Shown: positions 1-7,479, numbered from the stretch's first letter. The stretch: 64,000 nt of DNA from an uncultured Eubacteriales bacterium (GCA_948512295.1 CAOQRA010000001.1:29665-93664); one strand, 5' to 3'. Program-made: numbers and translations. The notes: a model not told the origin generated them from the sequence alone.

Positions 1-254
1 TCGCCATGCAGCCATGCGGCGTCAGCGGAATCACGGAATAACGCTTTTTCACTACCTCGAGCCACCGGAGTATTTTTGCCGAACTTTTCAAGTAAATGAA
101 GCATGTTATTGGTTGCTATGTCCACTTTGATGTTACCTTTTACTGTGACATAAAGTTTGACGTCTAGTCTTTCGTCAAACATAGTAAAAATTAATGCTGT
201 TGTGTCGTCAATACCTGGATCGGTATCAATTATGACTTTGTGTTTGTTATCCAT
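1..254 (-). CDS. Nucleoside hydrolase (IUNH family), 3' part cut by window edge
   Basis: The first 84 residues are visible and the rest lies beyond the left edge. They begin with the family signature DTDPGIDD at residues 10-17, the calcium-binding aspartate motif of inosine-uridine-preferring nucleoside hydrolases, which split a ribonucleoside into base and ribose in the cytoplasm for salvage. A second family-like stretch, NTPVARGSEKAL, follows near residue 64. There is no Shine-Dalgarno site. A -10 hexamer TACAAT (261-266) ends six bases before the ATG, so the mRNA is probably leaderless. The family identification is firm; whether it prefers purines or pyrimidines cannot be seen from this fragment. 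Confidence 0.88.
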   Translation of the reverse strand, partial: MDNKHKVIIDTDPGIDDTTALIFTMFDERLDVKLYVTVKGNIKVDIATNNMLHLLEKFGKNTPVARGSEKALFRDSADAAWLHG

Positions 255-260
255 AGTATT

Positions 261-289
261 ATTGTATATTAAAAAATAAAATTATGCAA
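261..289 (-). promoter_or_regulatory. Leaderless-type promoter of the nucleoside hydrolase
   Basis: On the minus strand, -35 TTGCAT (284-289), a 17-base spacer and -10 TACAAT (261-266). Only six bases separate the -10 from the start codon, placing the expected transcription start on or next to the ATG. Confidence 0.5.
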
Positions 290-358
290 ATAAAATGTAT
301 ATTTAATTTGAGATTTTGCGCATTAGTGGTAAAATAAGGCTGTACATAAGGAGAAATA

Positions 359-1870
359 ATGCGCTTTAAATGTAAGATTTGCGGATATGAATACATGGGG
401 GATGTTACAAAAAAATCAGCTGCTTGGACGTGCCCGGAATGCGGCGTGCCTAAAACATATTTTGAAAAAATTGAAAATAATAAGCCTAGGGTGGTTGAAT
501 TTAAATCGGATGCGGGGGACGAGCCTATTTATATTGATGTTAATAAAGATAGTCAAAGTCTGTGCCGAAAGGAGAATTTGTGCGTATATTGTGGAAATTG
601 TAAACTCGCATGTAAAAGTCAAGGCGTATATGGTAAGTTTGATAGTAAAAAGATTAAGTGTAAGAGCATTTGTATAGATTGTGGTCAATGTACGCTAAAG
701 TGTCCGACGGGAGCTATAAATTATAAAAATGACATTGAAAAAGTGAAAAATTGCTTAAAAAACAAGGAAAAAACAGTAATTTTTCAAATTGCTCCAGCGG
801 TTAGAGTTGCGCTTGGCGAAATGTTGGCCCTGCCAAGCGGCTTTAATTGTGAGGGTAAAATAGTTGCTGCATTGAAAAGTTTAGGTGCAGATTATGTATT
901 TGACACCACGTTTGGGGCTGACCTTACCATCATGGAAGAAGCGACCGAACTTATAGAAAGACTGAATGGTGCGAGAGAGGAAAATACAAAGGGTATAATG
1001 CCTCCCACGTTTACAAGTTGCTGCCCGGCTTGGGTGAAGTTTGCAGAAATATTTTATCCTGAAATACTTAAAAGTTTATCTACGGCCAAAAGTCCAATTT
1101 TAATGCAAGGTGCAATTATAAAAACATATTTCGCTAAAATGGCGAAAATAGCACCAGAAGATATAATTAGTATTGCAATCACACCGTGCACAGCGAAGAA
1201 AGCAGAGATAGCGAAGGTGGAAATGTGTGCAAGTGGAAGATTTCATAATAAACCTTTGCGCGATGTAGACATTGTTTTAACGCTGCGAGAACTTGCCGAG
1301 CTTATAAAGCAAGAAAACATAGATTTTAAAACGTTGGCAGAAGAAAATTTTGACAGCCCTCTTGGCAAGGCTAGTGGTGGCGGTGTGATTTTTGGCAAAA
1401 GTGGTGGGGTTATGGAGTCCGCTCTACGTACCTTGCACTATTTTATGACAGGTCAAAATTTGCAAAAGCCTATTGAATTTAGAGGAAGTAAGGGAATAAA
1501 AGAAGCTTATATAGAGATACAAGATAAAAAATTACATATTGCGGTGGTTTCGGGTAGTGCAAACGTGCATAAAATTATAGACAAAATACGAAAAGGCGAG
1601 CACTATGATTTTATTGAGGTTATGGCATGCCCAGGCGGCTGTCTTGGTGGAGGAGGAACTCCAAAACTTGGAATGAGCGACATGACTGTATTAAATGATC
1701 GCAGCGAGGCACTTACAAAAATGGACGAAAATTCTAAGTTTCGCGCTGCTCATGAAAACAAGGAAATACAAGAGTTATATCAAGAGTTTTTAAAGGCTCC
1801 TTGTTCCAATTTAGCGAAAAAACTTTTACATACAAGTTATGTTGATAAAAGTGACATGCTTGGGAAGTAG
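359..1870 (+). CDS. Rubredoxin-fused monomeric [FeFe]-hydrogenase
   Basis: 503 residues, cytoplasmic. Domains in order: a rubredoxin-like knuckle (CKIC near residue 5, CPECG near 25) that would bind one iron; two 4Fe-4S clusters (CVYCGNC and CIDCGQC, residues about 75-113); then the H-cluster domain. The three H-cluster motifs are L1 TSCCPAW (about 219), L2 TPCTAKKAE (about 274) and L3 MACPGGC (about 421). L2 normally starts with Met (MPC); here it is Thr. The enzyme interconverts protons and H2, and the rubredoxin module suggests rubredoxin-type electron entry. The start is set by AAGGAG seven bases upstream. The gene stands alone; the HydEFG maturases are not in this window. Confidence 0.92.
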   Translation: MRFKCKICGYEYMGDVTKKSAAWTCPECGVPKTYFEKIENNKPRVVEFKSDAGDEPIYIDVNKDSQSLCRKENLCVYCGNCKLACKSQGVYGKFDSKKIKCKSICIDCGQCTLKCPTGAINYKNDIEKVKNCLKNKEKTVIFQIAPAVRVALGEMLALPSGFNCEGKIVAALKSLGADYVFDTTFGADLTIMEEATELIERLNGAREENTKGIMPPTFTSCCPAWVKFAEIFYPEILKSLSTAKSPILMQGAIIKTYFAKMAKIAPEDIISIAITPCTAKKAEIAKVEMCASGRFHNKPLRDVDIVLTLRELAELIKQENIDFKTLAEENFDSPLGKASGGGVIFGKSGGVMESALRTLHYFMTGQNLQKPIEFRGSKGIKEAYIEIQDKKLHIAVVSGSANVHKIIDKIRKGEHYDFIEVMACPGGCLGGGGTPKLGMSDMTVLNDRSEALTKMDENSKFRAAHENKEIQELYQEFLKAPCSNLAKKLLHTSYVDKSDMLGK

Positions 1871-1952
1871 CGAGTAGTTCATCGGAAATGCGCTATTAAC
1901 TGCGTTTAAAAATATAAAGCAAAACTTCGTGCAATGTATATTTTATATTAAT

Positions 1953-1980
1953 AAAACGCTTACATAAAAGTAAGCGTTTT
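1953..1980. terminator. Bidirectional intrinsic terminator
   Basis: An 11-bp perfect stem (AAAACGCTTAC / GTAAGCGTTTT) with a 6-base loop, A-rich on one side and T-rich on the other. It lies between the convergent hydrogenase and small unknown gene and can serve both. Confidence 0.75.
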
Positions 1981-2012
1981 GTATGATGTTATTGCAAAGT
2001 CTTTTACTTTTC

Positions 2013-2231
2013 TTAGCCTTTATAACGGTCAAGATTGGCACGGATTGCTTCAATTAGACGTTTTTCTGCTGCAACTTTTTTGTCTTTTGCAACTTTTGTG
2101 CAAACTGAAGTGCTGTAAAGTTTTGAGAAGTCATCTACTAGATTTTTAAGGTGTACGATATCAAGGATGTTCTCTGAGCCACAAAGTTCTTCTTCAGTAG
2201 GTGTTGTTACATTAGCATTGTTCTTTTCCAT
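2013..2231 (-). CDS. Small hypothetical protein
   Basis: 72 residues, no family recognised. The sequence is soluble, with a charged helical C-terminal half (from about residue 40, rich in Lys, Ala, Glu and Arg) and two Cys (positions 17 and 44). A clear AGGAG sits the right distance before the ATG, and the convergent terminator at 1953-1980 ends the unit, so it is probably a real gene. No operon partner is present. Function unknown. Confidence 0.6.
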   Translation of the reverse strand: MEKNNANVTTPTEEELCGSENILDIVHLKNLVDDFSKLYSTSVCTKVAKDKKVAAEKRLIEAIRANLDRYKG

Positions 2232-2524
2232 ATAAAATCTCCTATATATTAAATTTTTTTTGTCTCTGTTTACATAAAGTTACTATTTCACCCTTATGTA
2301 GTGTAGTTCCTGCTTTGAGGCGAGACTGGCTACGTTGCAGAACAATCTTTATCGCAATGAGGAAGCTATTGCGCTTTAAATGATTGCGTACTATATATTA
2401 TGTACGGGAGGTTTAAAAAATGCTCAAATATTGGACAAACCTTTATTTATGATTTTGTCATAACTATAAAAGCCAAGCTTGTCCTTTTTCTTTTATGATA
2501 CAAACCAATTTAAAATACTTAATA
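2232..2524. other. Gene-free structured stretch with a 10-codon mini-ORF
   Basis: No ordinary gene fits. Several inverted repeats occur: a GTTC-CTGC / GCAG-AAC closing pair around 2308-2345, a CGCAAT/ATTGCG hairpin around 2353-2374, and CGTAC/GTACG around 2387-2406. The last is followed by GGGAGG and a 10-codon ORF (2420-2452, plus strand). This could be a small RNA gene or a leader, but it does not match the 6S, SRP or tmRNA cores I can recall. It is reported as structured DNA of unknown role. Confidence 0.3.
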
Positions 2525-2562
2525 TAAAAAAAGCATGGACTCTCTTTTGTGTGTCCATACTT
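2525..2562 (-). terminator. Terminator of tRNA-Ser
   Basis: Read leftward, a 10-bp stem (AAGTATGGAC / GTCCATGCTT, one G-U pair) is followed by a T run, starting just beyond the encoded CCA of the tRNA. Confidence 0.7.
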
Positions 2563-2570
2563 ATTTTTTG

Positions 2571-2658
2571 TGGCGGAGAGTGGCGGATTCGAACCGCCGA
2601 AGCCTTGCGGCTTACCGCTTTTCGAGAGCGGCACATTCGACCTCTCTGACAACTCTCC
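2571..2658 (-). tRNA. tRNA-Ser(CGA)
   Basis: 88 nt including an encoded CCA. The acceptor stem GGAGAGT/ACTCTCC is perfect, the long variable arm is typical of serine tRNAs, the T-loop is GGTTCGAATCC, and the anticodon loop CTCGAAA gives CGA, reading UCG. Confidence 0.95.
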
Positions 2659-2668
2659 ATGCCAAAGC

Positions 2669-2697
2669 ATTGTACTACAAATTTAATAATTTTGCAA
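2669..2697 (-). promoter_or_regulatory. Promoter of tRNA-Ser
   Basis: Read leftward: -35 TTGCAA (2692-2697), exact 17-base spacer, -10 TACAAT (2669-2674), ten bases before the first tRNA base. Confidence 0.65.
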
Positions 2698-2746
2698 GAA
2701 GTTTTACTTTACTTTAAATATTTATTTAATTTTACAATGAAATTAA

Positions 2747-2775
2747 TTGTAAAATTCCTTTTATTATGTTAAAAT
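2747..2775 (+). promoter_or_regulatory. Promoter of the first pilin-like gene
   Basis: -35 TTGTAA (2747-2752), 17-base spacer, -10 TAAAAT (2770-2775). The predicted leader of about 13 bases still includes the AGGAG site before 2796. Confidence 0.5.
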
Positions 2776-2795
2776 ATTGCATAGGAGTTTTAATT

Positions 2796-3122
2796 ATGAT
2801 TTCAAATTTACTGTCAACTCTTGACTTTAGATTTCTTGGACCTTATTCTTGGCTAAACGATGTATATGATACACTGCCATATATTCTTTATGCAATCCTA
2901 GCGCTTATCGGAGGCGTGGGTGTTGTTTATTCTATTATACTTGGCATCAATCTTGCAAAAAGCGAAAGTGATGATGCGCGTAAAAAGGCAGTTGAACGTT
3001 TAAAAAACACTATCATTGGCGTTGCAGTTTTGCTTGTGTTAGTATTATTTATAAATGTTTTGCTTCCGCTTATTCTTAAAGCAGCACTTCCGTCAGATTA
3101 TATAGGTCAAATAAAAACTTAG
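2796..3122 (+). CDS. VirB2/TrbC-like pilin protein 1
   Basis: 108 residues. The start is placed at 2796, after ATAGGAG, not at an in-frame ATG 30 bases upstream that overlaps the promoter -10. It has two membrane segments (about residues 27-52 and 72-100) separated by a short charged loop (KSESDDARKKAVERLK). This is the layout of VirB2/TrbC pilins and of the small pilin-like conjugation proteins of Gram-positive elements. The core resembles the two pilins encoded on the other strand at 3432 and 3951 but is clearly more divergent. It is probably an inner-membrane pool of pilin subunit. A strong terminator overlaps its stop. Confidence 0.65.
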   Translation: MISNLLSTLDFRFLGPYSWLNDVYDTLPYILYAILALIGGVGVVYSIILGINLAKSESDDARKKAVERLKNTIIGVAVLLVLVLFINVLLPLILKAALPSDYIGQIKT

Positions 3123-3144
3123 CAAGTTCGCTAAGTTTTTTTTT
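3115..3144 (+). terminator. Terminator after pilin 1
   Basis: Stem AAACTTAGC / GCTAAGTTT (9 bp), 6-base loop, then a T run. It overlaps the stop codon. Confidence 0.8.
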
Positions 3145-3394
3145 AATTTGTAATTATGGAAGCCTAGATGTGTAGTAATTAAGAACTAATTTGGTAAACT
3201 CTTATTTTTGTCTGACTGAGAGCAAAGCACGAAGAAACTTTTATACGACATTAGTACACAAACAAACTAAAAAGATGTTTCGACTCACTCGCTATGCTCG
3301 TGGCTCAACATGATATACACGGGTTTTGTCTTTAACATATGTATGTCATTTTGACGCTTTCGGAAGAATCTTATTACAAGGTAATAGTTGCAAC
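3145..3394. repeat. Degenerate intergenic repeats, block A
   Basis: No gene seen. It holds three degraded copies of one motif whose intact form would read roughly GTCATTCTGAGC...GAAGAATCT. They are at 3210-3239, at 3273-3313 (inverted, ending CTCAACATGA) and at 3345-3372 (GTCATTTTGACG ... GAAGAATCTTA). Related copies lie at 4582-4885, 60212-60256 and 61409-61540. Confidence 0.55.
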
Positions 3395-3424
3395 AAAAAA
3401 ACTCATCCGAAAGGGGATGAGTTT
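3395..3424 (-). terminator. Terminator of pilin 2
   Basis: Read leftward: 10-bp stem AAACTCATCC / GGATGAGTTT, then a T run, directly after the gene's 3' end. Confidence 0.8.
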
Positions 3425-3431
3425 TATTTTG

Positions 3432-3818
3432 TTATCTTAAGGTAAGCATTTTAAACATTCCAATAACCGCGTCAGATCCGCCTGGTTTAGTTGGATTATT
3501 AATGTCCTGGCCAATAAATGCTTGAACAATGAGAGGCATCAATTCATTAAAGAATAATACGAGAACAATAGTAACAGCAACGGCGATTAAAGCGGTGATT
3601 AAGTGTTTTTTAGCATCATCACGTTTAGATTGTTCGTCAGCTCTTGCAAGTTGAATACCAAGCCAAATAGCATAAATTGCACCAGCGGCACCGACAATGC
3701 CCATTATGATGTATAGAACAATACTAATTGTTCCAAAAATTTGTCCCATCCAGCCATAAGTTTTGTTTTCAGGTGGGAACAAGTTTGCCCAGCCCAATAA
3801 ATTAGAAAGAAAATTCAT
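3432..3818 (-). CDS. VirB2/TrbC-like pilin protein 2
   Basis: 128 residues; the start follows GGAGG. Two hydrophobic segments (about residues 27-56 and 72-97) flank a charged cytoplasmic-type loop LARADEQSKRDDAKKH. The conserved N-terminal amphipathic segment reaches Trp10 and FP near residue 14. The central 75 residues are almost identical to the gene at 3951-4313, so the two arose by a recent tandem duplication. The family layout matches VirB2/TrbC pilins of type IV secretion and conjugation machines. The likely partner is the VirB4-type ATPase at 38763; this link is inferred, because the genes are 35 kb apart. Confidence 0.68.
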   Translation of the reverse strand: MNFLSNLLGWANLFPPENKTYGWMGQIFGTISIVLYIIMGIVGAAGAIYAIWLGIQLARADEQSKRDDAKKHLITALIAVAVTIVLVLFFNELMPLIVQAFIGQDINNPTKPGGSDAVIGMFKMLTLR

Positions 3819-3950
3819 AAAAAACCTCCAAAATTTTATTTTAATATAATTTACATGTTGAGTATATCATAAGGATAAGCATACACAAAATTATTTTTAG
3901 ACAAATTTCTAAAAATATTTATAAATTATTAACTTTAGAGTTTTTTTTGT

Positions 3951-4313
3951 TTAGTTCCATTGCCATTTGCCAGCGCTATCCTGTGTAACTAAATCGCCAT
4001 AAACACATCCGCCCATAAATGCTTTTACTATTTCTGGTAGTAACAAGTTAAAGAATAACACAAGAACAACTGTAACAGCAACGGCGACTAAACATGTGAT
4101 TAAATGTTTTTTCGCATCATCGCGCTTAGATTGTTCGTCAGCTCTTGCAAGCTGAACACCCAGCCAAATTGCGTAAATCGCTCCAACTGCACCTACAATT
4201 CCCATAACGATGTATAACACAATGGATATTGTGTCAAATATTTGTCCCATCCATGAGTAGTCAGATACATTGGTTGGACGTTCTCCGGCAATGTCTTTAA
4301 TTTTTGGAAACAA
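3951..4313 (-). CDS. VirB2/TrbC-like pilin protein 3, 5' end damaged
   Basis: The open frame gives 120 residues from a TTG codon (4311-4313) with no convincing ribosome site. Two membrane segments and the loop LARADEQSKRDDAKKH match pilin 2 closely. Homology continues upstream of the open frame: the preceding codons read N-V-L-S-K-L-L-T-G-stop-A-D-L-F-P against M-N-F-L-S-N-L-L-G-W-A-N-L-F-P in pilin 2. A TGA (4320-4322) thus occupies the Trp10 position, and the equivalent of the start codon is ATA (4350-4352). A strong AAGGAGG and ATG lie further upstream (4370-4381) in a different frame that ends after seven codons. It is probably a recent pseudogene, or a gene rescued by the TTG start. Confidence 0.6.
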   Translation of the reverse strand: MFPKIKDIAGERPTNVSDYSWMGQIFDTISIVLYIVMGIVGAVGAIYAIWLGVQLARADEQSKRDDAKKHLITCLVAVAVTVVLVLFFNLLLPEIVKAFMGGCVYGDLVTQDSAGKWQWN

Positions 4314-4372
4314 ATCCGCTCATCCAGTTAATAATTTTGAGAGTACGTTTATCCTCCCCCCATCATGTTCAT
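4314..4372 (-). pseudogene. Decayed 5' segment of pilin 3
   Basis: AAGGAGG followed by ATG AAC ATG ATG, a run of six G and a quick stop gives a seven-codon ORF. One extra G would join this start to the pilin frame, but the in-frame TGA at 4320-4322 would remain. The intact ribosome site and readable homology indicate recent damage. Confidence 0.5.
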
Positions 4373-4381
4373 TACCTCCTT

Positions 4382-4894
4382 AAATTTATTTTATAAAACT
4401 ATGTTATCATAAAAAAAAATAATTTCCAAATAATTTTACAATATTTTTTATTTTTTTTATTTTATTTATTATATATTTTTTATTTAATATTGATTAGGGG
4501 ATTTTTTAGAGATTTATTACAAATAAAAAGCAGATTAATTTTGATTTAATCAGCTTTTTTATGCTATTAAATTGTTTTTTTGAGATTTCTCAATTTTTGC
4601 GTTTTCGCTTGCTATTTTGAGCATTATCCGAAAAATCTCGGAAACGCTTCGGTCGAAATGACAAACGCGGCAAGAAACGGAGAAATCTCAAGGTTTTGAA
4701 GTTAAATGATGTCTCCGCGTTGGTCGACATGACAATCGGATGAGATTTTTCGGCTCAGCTCAACATGACACGAAAAAGATCAGATTTTTCCGCTACGTTC
4801 GCCTTGCTTACTTTGGTTGAAATGACATGCGGTGGCAGAGATGTCTCCACTATTAGGTGGCTAAGCCACTCGAAATGACAATGAGTGGTTGAGA
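4382..4894. repeat. AT-rich spacer and intergenic repeats, block B
   Basis: No gene seen. 4382-4580 is very AT-rich and holds a terminator-like hairpin (4525-4560, AAAAGC-A-GATTAA / TTTAATC-A-GCTTTT). From 4582 to 4885 at least six degenerate units follow each other. Each pairs an end like GATTTCTCC, GATTTTTC or GATGTCTCC with an end like TCGAAATGACA or CAACATGACA. Copies are 30-50 bases long and in mixed states of decay. Confidence 0.6.
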
Positions 4895-4898
4895 AACT

Positions 4899-4930
4899 AA
4901 AAAACTGGTTGCACTTGCAACCTAGTTTTT
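4899..4930. terminator. Terminator of the small Cys/Asn-rich gene
   Basis: A strong hairpin, AAAACT-GGTTGCA / TGCAACC-AGTTTT, flanked by A and T runs and readable in both directions. It ends the leftward gene at 4980. Confidence 0.75.
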
Positions 4931-4979
4931 ATTTTTAATTTGTAGTCTGGCTTTTAATATTACTATTTAGCTTATTTAA

Positions 4980-5165
4980 TTAGAAAAACCTTGCAGCGCT
5001 TGCATTTGGACAAGTATTTGGGCAGCAGCCGCCATTGTTATTGAATCCGCCAAGTGCTAGCAATAATAGAAGCAAGAAATTGGTGTTATTATTAAGATCA
5101 GTATTAGTTGCAGAGGACAACACTGACAATAATAAAACTAGCATAATATCCTGTGAAAAATTCAT
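4980..5165 (-). CDS. Small hydrophobic Cys/Asn-rich hypothetical protein
   Basis: 61 residues from the second ATG, chosen because AAGGAG lies six bases before it; the first ATG (5171) would sit directly on the ribosome site. The protein has a Leu-rich N-terminal helix, an Asn-rich linker (NNNTN), a run of six Leu, and a Cys-rich tail (GGCCPNTCPN). The style resembles very small Clostridial spore-coat or membrane proteins, but I recognise no family. It is flanked by its own ribosome site and terminator, so it is likely expressed. Confidence 0.5.
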   Translation of the reverse strand: MNFSQDIMLVLLLSVLSSATNTDLNNNTNFLLLLLLALGGFNNNGGCCPNTCPNASAARFF

Positions 5166-5320
5166 AAACATCTCCTTTCAACAAAAAATTTAAAAATACA
5201 TCAAAATAATGTTTTTAAAAACAAAATTTATCTTGATTTTGTCATTTGTTTTTTGGCAAAATTTAATTGCTACAAAAATATATATGAAATTTATGTAAAA
5301 AGGTGTGAAAAAAGTGTATT

Positions 5321-5656
5321 ATGGAAAATAAATTTTTGTTATTAAACGAGCGCAATAAAAGAGATATAATAGGGGCATTACCTGCCGAACAGGATATGTT
5401 TAAGCTTGCTGATTATTTTCAAAACTTTTCTGATGTAACTAGAATTAAAATTTTGTCTTGTTTATCTATGATGGATATGTGTGTCAACGATTTATCCAAT
5501 GTTTTAGGTATTAATCAAACTACAATATCGCATCAGCTTAAACTTTTAAAGGACCAAAATCTTGTAACCTATAAGCGAGATGGTAAAATCTTAGTTTATA
5601 TGCTTACAAGTGGACATGTAAACGACATTATGCTTTATGCGATAAATGCTTTTTGA
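5321..5656 (+). CDS. ArsR/SmtB-type winged-helix regulator
   Basis: 111 residues. The winged helix runs from about residue 28 (FQNFSDVTRIKILSCL) through the recognition helix (NVLGINQTTISHQLKLLKDQNLV, about 61-83) and the wing (YKRDGKILVYML), the usual ArsR layout. The metal site of classical ArsR, ELCVCDL in helix alpha-3, reads DMCVNDL here: the second Cys is Asn. The regulator may therefore not sense arsenite or cadmium in the classical way. No strong ribosome site is seen; a weak AAAGGTG lies too far upstream. The target is unknown; the next gene starts 44 bases downstream. Confidence 0.85.
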   Translation: MENKFLLLNERNKRDIIGALPAEQDMFKLADYFQNFSDVTRIKILSCLSMMDMCVNDLSNVLGINQTTISHQLKLLKDQNLVTYKRDGKILVYMLTSGHVNDIMLYAINAF

Positions 5657-5700
5657 TTGACAAAGCTTAAGTTTCGTGGCATACTTAGTTTGGAGATAAT

Positions 5701-6162
5701 ATGAAACGAACGATTGAACAGCTTAATGAGATGTCCTTTGACTTGCCTAAGACTTGGCAAGTAACAGATGAGGTTTACAGTTTGCCAAATGGTCAAGGCA
5801 TGACAAACATTGAAAATTATGTATCTAGCCAAGGTGAGGTAATTTCGCTCTTTGTGGTCCAGCGTGACCCTAATGATTTTTTTACCTATTATGACAGTCT
5901 TATAGCCAAATATCCGACTTTGACTCAAAAATATCAGCTTGCAGGCAAGTTTCAATTGAAAGTAGGCGAATTTGTATTGCCAACTTATATAATAAAAGGC
6001 ATGCAAGATAAGCTTTTTACTACGCAAATTTTTGTCAATTGTGGAGATTGTTTGGCATGCTTTATGTTTGGGCTTTCAAGTTTTGATGGCGATATTAAAA
6101 ATTCCATTAAGAGTGAGCACATTTTACAAGAGGTAATTAAGATCTTGAGGTCGGTAGAATGA
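5701..6162 (+). CDS. Hypothetical protein, possibly DUF1795/DcrB-like
   Basis: 153 residues, no signal peptide. The opening MSFDLPKTWQVTDEVYSL, followed by alternating beta-strand-like segments (ENYVSSQGEVISLFVVQRD), recalls the small DUF1795/PsbP-like fold, but the match is by eye and weak. The ribosome site is GGAGAT. It overlaps queH by four bases (ATGA), so it is translationally coupled to queH and lepB in a three-gene operon. Function unknown. Confidence 0.6.
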   Translation: MKRTIEQLNEMSFDLPKTWQVTDEVYSLPNGQGMTNIENYVSSQGEVISLFVVQRDPNDFFTYYDSLIAKYPTLTQKYQLAGKFQLKVGEFVLPTYIIKGMQDKLFTTQIFVNCGDCLACFMFGLSSFDGDIKNSIKSEHILQEVIKILRSVE

Positions 6163-6704
6163 AAAAACTATTACTTCATAGTTGCTGTGGGCCTTGCAGC
6201 ACCCATGTCATCAATGTTTTAAAAGACTCTTATGATATTACTATTTTTTATTACAATCCTAATATTGACACGAACGAAGAATATCAGCTTAGGCTTAATG
6301 AGCAAAAACGCTTCTGCAGCGCAATAAATGTTCCTGTTTTAGAGGTCGGTTATAACGCCGAGGAGTTTTTGCAGTTTGTCAAAGGTTATGAAAAAGAAAA
6401 AGAGGGCGGCGCTCGTTGCAGTTTATGTTTTCAATTGCGCCTTGATAGAACAGCCAAAGAGGCTAAGTTAAGAGGCTTTGATTGTTTTGCTACCACGTTG
6501 ACAGTAAGCCCCCATAAAAATAGCATCGTAATCAATAGCATTGGTAAGGAAATAGAAAAAGTACAAGAAGTACCTTTTATTGATGGCAATTTTAAAAAAC
6601 AAGATGGCTACAAAAAAAGCATAGATTTAAGTCGGCAGTACAATCTTTATAGACAAAACTATTGTGGTTGTCAATTTTCAAAGAGGATGCAAAATGGAGA
6701 ATAA
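6159..6704 (+). CDS. queH: Epoxyqueuosine reductase QueH
   Basis: 181 residues. Family signatures are all present: HSCCGPCSTH at residues 7-16, GGARCSLCFQLRL at 83-95, TTLTVSPHKN at 112-121, and the C-terminal RQNYCGCQFS at 165-174. QueH carries out the last step of queuosine synthesis, reducing epoxyqueuosine to queuosine in the tRNA wobble base, and is the common replacement for QueG. The Cys clusters bind an Fe-S centre and iron. It overlaps the upstream gene by four bases and the downstream signal peptidase start by eleven, so all three are co-translated. Confidence 0.93.
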   Translation: MKKLLLHSCCGPCSTHVINVLKDSYDITIFYYNPNIDTNEEYQLRLNEQKRFCSAINVPVLEVGYNAEEFLQFVKGYEKEKEGGARCSLCFQLRLDRTAKEAKLRGFDCFATTLTVSPHKNSIVINSIGKEIEKVQEVPFIDGNFKKQDGYKKSIDLSRQYNLYRQNYCGCQFSKRMQNGE

Positions 6705-7479
6705 GTTTCCTATTTTCGAAGAAACAAAGCTTGAAAAGAAAGAAAAAAAAGAAGTTACATGGATATATTGTTTATCTGTGTTTATCTTCTTTGCTGTTTT
6801 AGCGTTTGTGGGTTTTAGATTTTGGGTTTATTTTAACTTTAGTTTCTTCCCAGTTCGTGGCACATCTATGGAGCCCGGTATAAATCAAGGGGCGCCGTCT
6901 GGTACGGTATGTGATGGCGTGTTAGTTCAGAAAAATTGCGGTTTCACATATGGAGATGTTGTAATTGTTCAGCCAGATGGGCAAGACAGCACTTGGATTA
7001 AAAGAGTGATTGCTATGGAGGGCGATAAAATCAGCATTAAGAAAGATGCAACCGATGGTTTTTATCATGTCAGCCTTATATATAAGGATAGCGATACTAT
7101 TGAAGTTTTGCAAGAGGACTATATAAATGGTTATGCAGAGTGGACAAGCGGAATTAGCGAAACGACTTATCAGAATGTTCAATATGAAGGTAATTTTTAC
7201 AATCAATTCATTGCCAAAGGTAAAAATTTAACTAAAGAAGCCGATGGTGCGTATTATTATCAAATTCAGCCAGGTCAATTTTTCTTTTTAGGAGATAACA
7301 GACAAGTTAGTATGGATTCTCGCTATGTGGGCACCTTTAGAACCAGCCAAGTTGTGGCAGTTGCAAGGCTTGTACTTCCGCGTGCAGGCATGGTTAAAAA
7401 TCAAAATCAACTTTGGGCAATAATCTTTAAAGGCTATGTAGATTATTTCTGGCAAGTTATATGTGATTTTTTTGCATAA
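6694..7479 (+). CDS. lepB: Signal peptidase I
   Basis: 261 residues. The start at 6694 follows AGAGGATG; a longer frame back to a GTG at 6664 lacks a ribosome site. One N-terminal membrane segment (about 22-45) is followed by an extracellular catalytic domain. Box B RGTSMEP carries the catalytic Ser58, box D WIKRVIAMEGD carries the catalytic Lys103, and box E GDNRQVSMDSRYVG lies near residue 208. It removes signal peptides from exported preproteins at the outer face of the membrane. A roughly 50-residue insertion between boxes D and E is longer than in minimal Gram-positive enzymes. It lies in an operon with queH. Confidence 0.93.
   Translation: MENKFPIFEETKLEKKEKKEVTWIYCLSVFIFFAVLAFVGFRFWVYFNFSFFPVRGTSMEPGINQGAPSGTVCDGVLVQKNCGFTYGDVVIVQPDGQDSTWIKRVIAMEGDKISIKKDATDGFYHVSLIYKDSDTIEVLQEDYINGYAEWTSGISETTYQNVQYEGNFYNQFIAKGKNLTKEADGAYYYQIQPGQFFFLGDNRQVSMDSRYVGTFRTSQVVAVARLVLPRAGMVKNQNQLWAIIFKGYVDYFWQVICDFFA

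Noticed and set aside
4320..4322. Reading TGA as tryptophan (alternative genetic code)
   Set aside because: TGA ends other genes here where reading on makes no sense, for example queH's upstream gene (6160-6162), mfd (27779-27781) and the MarR gene (16057-16059).
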